The notes below the pieces were generated by a model. The model saw nothing but the letters and a program-made list of their open reading frames with translations. It did no database searches and was not told where the DNA came from. A stretch of 64,000 bases of DNA from contig JAWZYV010016058.1 in NCBI GenBank assembly GCA_038373885.1, forward strand, positions 2,418,001 to 2,482,000. Direction: 5' to 3'. The position numbers and the translations under genes are program-made. This DNA comes from Cheiracanthium punctorium. Its lineage: Eukaryota > Arthropoda > Arachnida > Araneae > Cheiracanthiidae. Positions 59,533 to 64,000 of the stretch are shown here, one piece after another. Numbering within the stretch: position 1 is the first letter of the stretch; each line of letters opens with the position of its first letter.

Positions 59533-60157
59533 AGCTGTTCCCACTGTATTCAATTTAGAATGTGTATTGACGAAATGGAGGAATAAATTATGGGCGTTTA
59601 CATTTAAAATGAGGGCGGAACCACTCCCGCCCTTGCTTAACATTAGTTGGCAGAAAGCACACTTTTACGTGATCCGTAAGCAGTATGTTAGTTGCAATGA
59701 TCAGCTATGAGGGATTTATTTAATTTTATGTTCGAATGCAATTCTATTTAACCTGAATTTAATTAAAACTGCTTTCAGGGCTGATGCAACTCTTATTTCT
59801 TTCCTTGTTTTCTTATACGGAATTTTCAGTCTCGTATATCTTTGCAAAATCGTCTACTGTGCACATTTACGTATTAGATCTCAGAATTATGCTGTAAATT
59901 TAGCTTATTTTCTTACACTATCATTTCTTCCATTTCTTTTCCCTTAAAATTTTCGTTTATTTTACTTTTCTCATCTAAAGAAAATTATCACTGTCCTTGT
60001 TGTAACAACGTACAACGAAACTTGTACCAAATTTTTCAAGATTTAAATCATGGTTTTATTACTAACGTAAGAGTTATAAATCTAGGGCTGCAGCTGACGA
60101 TTAAATTTTCTGCTTTCATCTGCTTTCATCTGTCTTCAAATTTAGGAACCCAAAACC

Positions 60158-60297
60158 CAGGGACGTACCCAGAAAAAAATTTTGGAGGGGTCCAAACGCT
60201 GAAAATGGAAGAATTTTCCACAGAAAGACTTCATTATTATTTTGCTAACAAAAATCGAAATTTCGGGAGGGGTCCGGACCCCCTGGGTACGTCCTTG
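60158..60297. mobile_element. hAT MITE, CAGGGACGTACCCAG type
   Basis: The ends are CAGGGACGTACCCAG and CTGGGTACGTCCTTG. The TSD is CCAAAACC/CCCAAACC (60150-60157, 60298-60305; 7 of 8). Confidence 0.85.
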
Positions 60298-60305
60298 CCC
60301 AAACC

Positions 60306-63250
60306 CTTTTTATTGCATCTACCTAAAGCAACGGTTCCAGAGAAAAGACAAGACATATCTTTCGAGAAAACTAAATAATAGTTTACTCTATCGAACATTC
60401 CGTTGAAAAAAATATATGTATAATGTTTAGTGATACCTCGTCCGAAAAATTCACAAATCTGAACCCATCATCGTCAATCTGTCCGAAACTCATTTCCAAT
60501 TTGAAATATAAAGAGTGCGCGTTATATAGATATACTTTTTACTGATGTTTAAATCTTTCCAATGGTTAGAGGCGTATTCCAAAAGTAAAAGCTTTCCCTT
60601 TCCCCGCCCCCGCAATATGTTTCCTGCTGGCCCCTCCCAGCAGTGGCCGATTCTAGCCAGGAGCAGTGGCTGCTTCTCCATTGGAGCACATGAGCACTTG
60701 AACCTCCAAAGGAAAAACTAAAGAATAAACACATTAACAAATTAAATTTAAAACAAATATTAAGCACACTTTTTGATTTATGTGAATTTAAAACGCGAGT
60801 TTTACTCTTTCCCCCCTCCCCACAATTATTAAATACGATTATTATAGCTAACGCACTGCAGTGTAGGATACTACAGCTACAGAGGCGCCGACTTTACAAA
60901 ATTTCTGTGGGTGCCCTAAAAGTCCGTGGGGGGGGGGCGTTAATAAAATGGTGAAAGTCGCACAAGGTTTGTAATTTTTGATAAAGGATCGCTAAGTTTA
61001 GTGCCAAAACGCGACAATTTATTTTAAAGGAGGAGTATAGTTGGATGTACTTGGCTAAGATTGTAAAATAGTTTTAGTAGGTGATTTTAAGATAGATTTC
61101 GATTCCGAAGATGGGTTTTTATGGAACAAGGAAGAAAAATACGGCACACTCATGAATAACGATACACTTTCCAACTTTATGGAATCTTTTCTAACTACCC
61201 TTCAATCTTTTCCTATTATTATTTTCTTCCTTGCTCGTAACTACTCAATCATTTGACTTTTCGTGCACATTTTTACCAGTGGGAAATGGGTAATACAAAT
61301 AATCATTTGAGCTCCACATAAAATATCCAATATCTGAGGGTATAGATCGAAGAAACGAATCTGCCTCACGTTTTTGGTACACAAATTAAAATAAACTAAC
61401 TGCACCAAGGATTCGAAAAAATTCAGGATGATTCTTTACAAGCTGCACTGCAATAAATTCGAAAACTTTCATGAAACTTTCAGAAAAAAATCTTAAACGT
61501 GGAACTGCGCAGCAAAATTTCTAAGAGTGGCCATTCTGCAAAATTTTTCGTTTATTACGGTGTCTAGTACAGCTTGTGAACATACATCCTAAAAACTGTG
61601 AAGTGCTTGAGATAATTAGTTTTCTTTTTTGTATTTATATACCAAAATTGCGTGTTTTTTCCCAGCGCTGAAGGCGACATTCAAAGTTTAATTTAAGTGA
61701 ATAGTGTGAATTTTGGCATCCGATTATCTGTACTACGGTGAAGCAACGCTGGACAGCATAGAATGAAAGTCTCCACCATTGTGTCTTAGTAACAATAACA
61801 GCAAACCAGTTAAAATCAAGATTCTTTTTAAAGTAATGAAGTATTTCTGATGAAATGCCCTTCTTTTAGAAAAATCTGCTTGTGCTGGAGTCACCTTAAA
61901 TTTGTTTGCCTTACACAAATTCTCTGTCAAAATTCGAGGATTCCTGGGCGCACACCCCCTTTGCCCTTGTAATAAATCTTACCTGAAATAGGTGTATTAC
62001 ACTATTTCCCTTTTTTTCTTACTTATTTTTAGCGATAGAATTTTGATTGGTTTTAACTAATCATTATAAATTTCAAAGCAAAAGAAAAGTGTATTACTAC
62101 GTTTATTGGGAAAAAAAGCATGCAACAATAATATCACAAACAGTCAAATTTCTCGTCATGTAAATGGAAATTTTGTATAAAAAGTGATTCAGTTTTCGAA
62201 TGTAACAATTCACGGTCAATTTTATTCTTGTTTAATCTATCTCATCCCTGTCTGAAATCCTCAGAGTTTTCAAAAAATGTTATTCATAGTATTGTTTTTC
62301 AGCTCATTCATGTCCTTTTTCTTTTTCTTTTTTTTTTGTTTTTGTACCCCTATAAACAGCTGCAGCTAAGCCTTGCCTATTTTCTTTTCTTTTTTTTCCA
62401 ACAAATTAAAAAAATTACAAAAATTATACCTTTAAAATAAAACTAGATAGTTTCTTCAGAATGAATTAATGCAACGTTTTCTATGTTGAAATGTGTGTAG
62501 GACCACATAAAAAAGATTGGTAACTATTTAAATACAAGCAGAAAGATAAAGCAGAACAAAAAAAGTTGTTTATCTTAGAGTTAATAATTATTCAAAAAAT
62601 ATTTTGAAATGTTGGCCATATAACCTCTAGGCATGATTTTCAGCATTCTCCTGAAGTAGAGATATTTTACCCTCTACATTAAGTGGTCAAATTTGCAAAA
62701 TTACGAGACATACATTTCAGTAATGTGTGTTCATGTGCCCATGATTTCAGTATAATTTTAAAAAACAGCATTGGGCTAGATCAAAGCAAATAGTACCTAA
62801 TTCCGCTTTGTCAAACAAGAACAAAAATTGAACAAAATATTCGCAGAAAATGAAACGGAAGTCCTTCTCGAAATGTTAGGGTGGACCACAGTCTGTTCCA
62901 TCCTTTTCAATAAATAACTGAGCACTAAAATCATTCAAAAATAAGAAAAGGAAATTGAGACTTTAGAAGAAAGTGACACAAACCTTTATACCTTAGAAGC
63001 CTCACCTCAGTCTCATTCAATTAACACCAAAGCGCCGACACTTTTTGATGAATGGGCATCTTTTTTTGTTCCAGAGACATACAGTGTTGTATATTAGGTG
63101 CTTGTAAACAGACAGACCTTGGTGTTCTCTATTTAACATAAAAACAATTAAACCTACTCACTTCGGAATCCTGCAGTAATATTATTAGAACTATCTCAAA
63201 ACATTTCCATAATGGGAATGAGTCTTTCACTTCCTGTGTTATCTTTCCCT
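60306..63250. other. Non-coding with dispersed repeat and worn MITE ends
   Basis: One-sided hAT-like ends lie at about 60640 (CAGTGGCCGATTCTAGCC) and 60880 (CAGAGGCGCCGACTTT). 61340-61660 recurs in part at 63860-63985 (CACCAAGGATTCGAAAAAAT) and at 46800-46960. No gene recognised. Confidence 0.4.
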
Positions 63251-63251
63251 C

Positions 63252-63600
63252 GTGAATTTTCTTCTGATTGTAGACAGCGGCTTTGTCTCAAATTCTCTGT
63301 TTTCCGGTACTCTTGGGCTAACACAGTCTCATTGTATTCATACATTTTCCCATGGAGGACGGGGATTCTGGGATGAGGTCTGTGGGTCAGAAAGGAGGGG
63401 GCACTTAGGACTTCGGCTGCAGTGGGTGCTTCGGCAGCAGTGGGCTGGTGGCATTGTCTGTGGGACTGTAGGGAGTCGCCAATTACATTGTGAAAAAGCT
63501 ATGAATTTTAGAAAGACATTGTTTCCATGGGCGCCAGATAGGAAGGCAAGTGGCAGTGGGGGATTGGGATTTGAGCCCGCCTAGTCATCGGTATAGTAAA
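63252..63600. other. GC-rich patch of unknown origin
   Basis: A 110-codon + frame (63252-63584) is Gly/Arg-rich with no recognisable domain. The minus strand has GGCGGGCTCAAATCCC, which resembles a tRNA T-arm, so a tRNA-derived SINE remnant is possible. The rest to 64000 is AT-rich and unassigned. Confidence 0.3.
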
Positions 63601-64000
63601 CATTTTTACAGCATACGGAACTTCTAAGTATTGTTTTCGTGCTAAAATGTCTGAAAGTTAAGATGACCCCCCCATACACCTCTAAATTAGTACTCATAGG
63701 AGAAGCTATTATAATTATTATTATTATTTTAAGTAGGCAAAAATATTACCTGTTTGGATTCCTTTTTTTTTCATGCACTTGTTAAAATTTTAGAGTATGT
63801 GCTAAGTTACTACTTATTAGAATTTTATTATAATTACTCCAGTTCCGAGGCACATAACGGTGTATGCCGAAGAAACAAAATCTGCATAACGGTCTTAGTA
63901 CACATATTAAAGTAAACTATCGCACCAAGGATTCGAAAAAATTTAGGATGATTCTTCATAAGCTGCACTACATACCGAAATAAAGAATAACACGTTCTTT

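Overview
This is eukaryotic, AT-rich, intron-bearing DNA from an animal nuclear genome. Gene structure and transposon content point to an arthropod. A chelicerate such as a spider is my best guess, but this is inference and the species is not identifiable from the sequence alone. Nothing bacterial is present: no operons, no CRISPR array and no rRNA.

The one intact cellular gene is on the + strand from 1571 to 18163. It has nine coding exons, all with GT-AG splice sites and matching phases. They join into a 326-residue D-2-hydroxyacid dehydrogenase of the glyoxylate/hydroxypyruvate reductase type (GRHPR). The nucleotide-binding motif and the Arg-Glu-His triad are all present. Its introns carry inserted elements: a three-copy MITE family and a hAT-type MITE in intron 1, a Penelope-like reverse transcriptase relic and a Helitron in intron 3, a fold-back element in intron 4, and a Tc1-like transposase relic and another fold-back in intron 8.

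From 18.2 kb to the right edge I find no other cellular gene. The region is a dense nest of transposable elements, many with clear termini and target-site duplications (TSDs). From left to right: a Tigger-like MITE (19.55-20.17 kb); a 2-kb repeat of unknown class carrying a tRNA-derived SINE (22.4-24.5); an inverted-repeat element filled with 78-bp tandem units (25.1-26.2), with an inverted second copy at 36.3-37.7; a hAT MITE, a MITE with a 41-bp perfect inverted repeat and a solo LTR side by side (27.26-28.52); a 5.5-kb hAT transposon with a broken transposase, itself invaded by a second copy of the 2-kb repeat (29.46-35.00); a pogo-like relic (38.2-38.7); a 174-bp satellite-like array (39.4-40.2); Helitron-like sequence, a MITE and a 3.8-kb hAT-like element that holds a 5S-derived SINE and further MITEs (41.0-45.7); a Helitron with both ends (45.7-46.75); a piggyBac-like MITE (47.7-48.2); a third fragment of the 2-kb repeat with a nested hAT MITE (48.55-48.97); a second copy of a MITE-bearing Helitron segment (49.6-49.9); a Tc1-like relic (52.1-52.6); a compound inverted-repeat block with a 430-bp palindrome (52.6-55.8); an LTR fragment (56.3); and two more hAT MITEs (59.4-60.3).

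The best novelty candidates are the 78-bp tandem-unit elements present as an inverted pair, the compound palindrome at 52.6-55.8 kb, and the unclassified 2-kb repeat family. Several insertions can be dated relative to one another from paralogous empty sites inside this window. No operon-like or defence system is visible.
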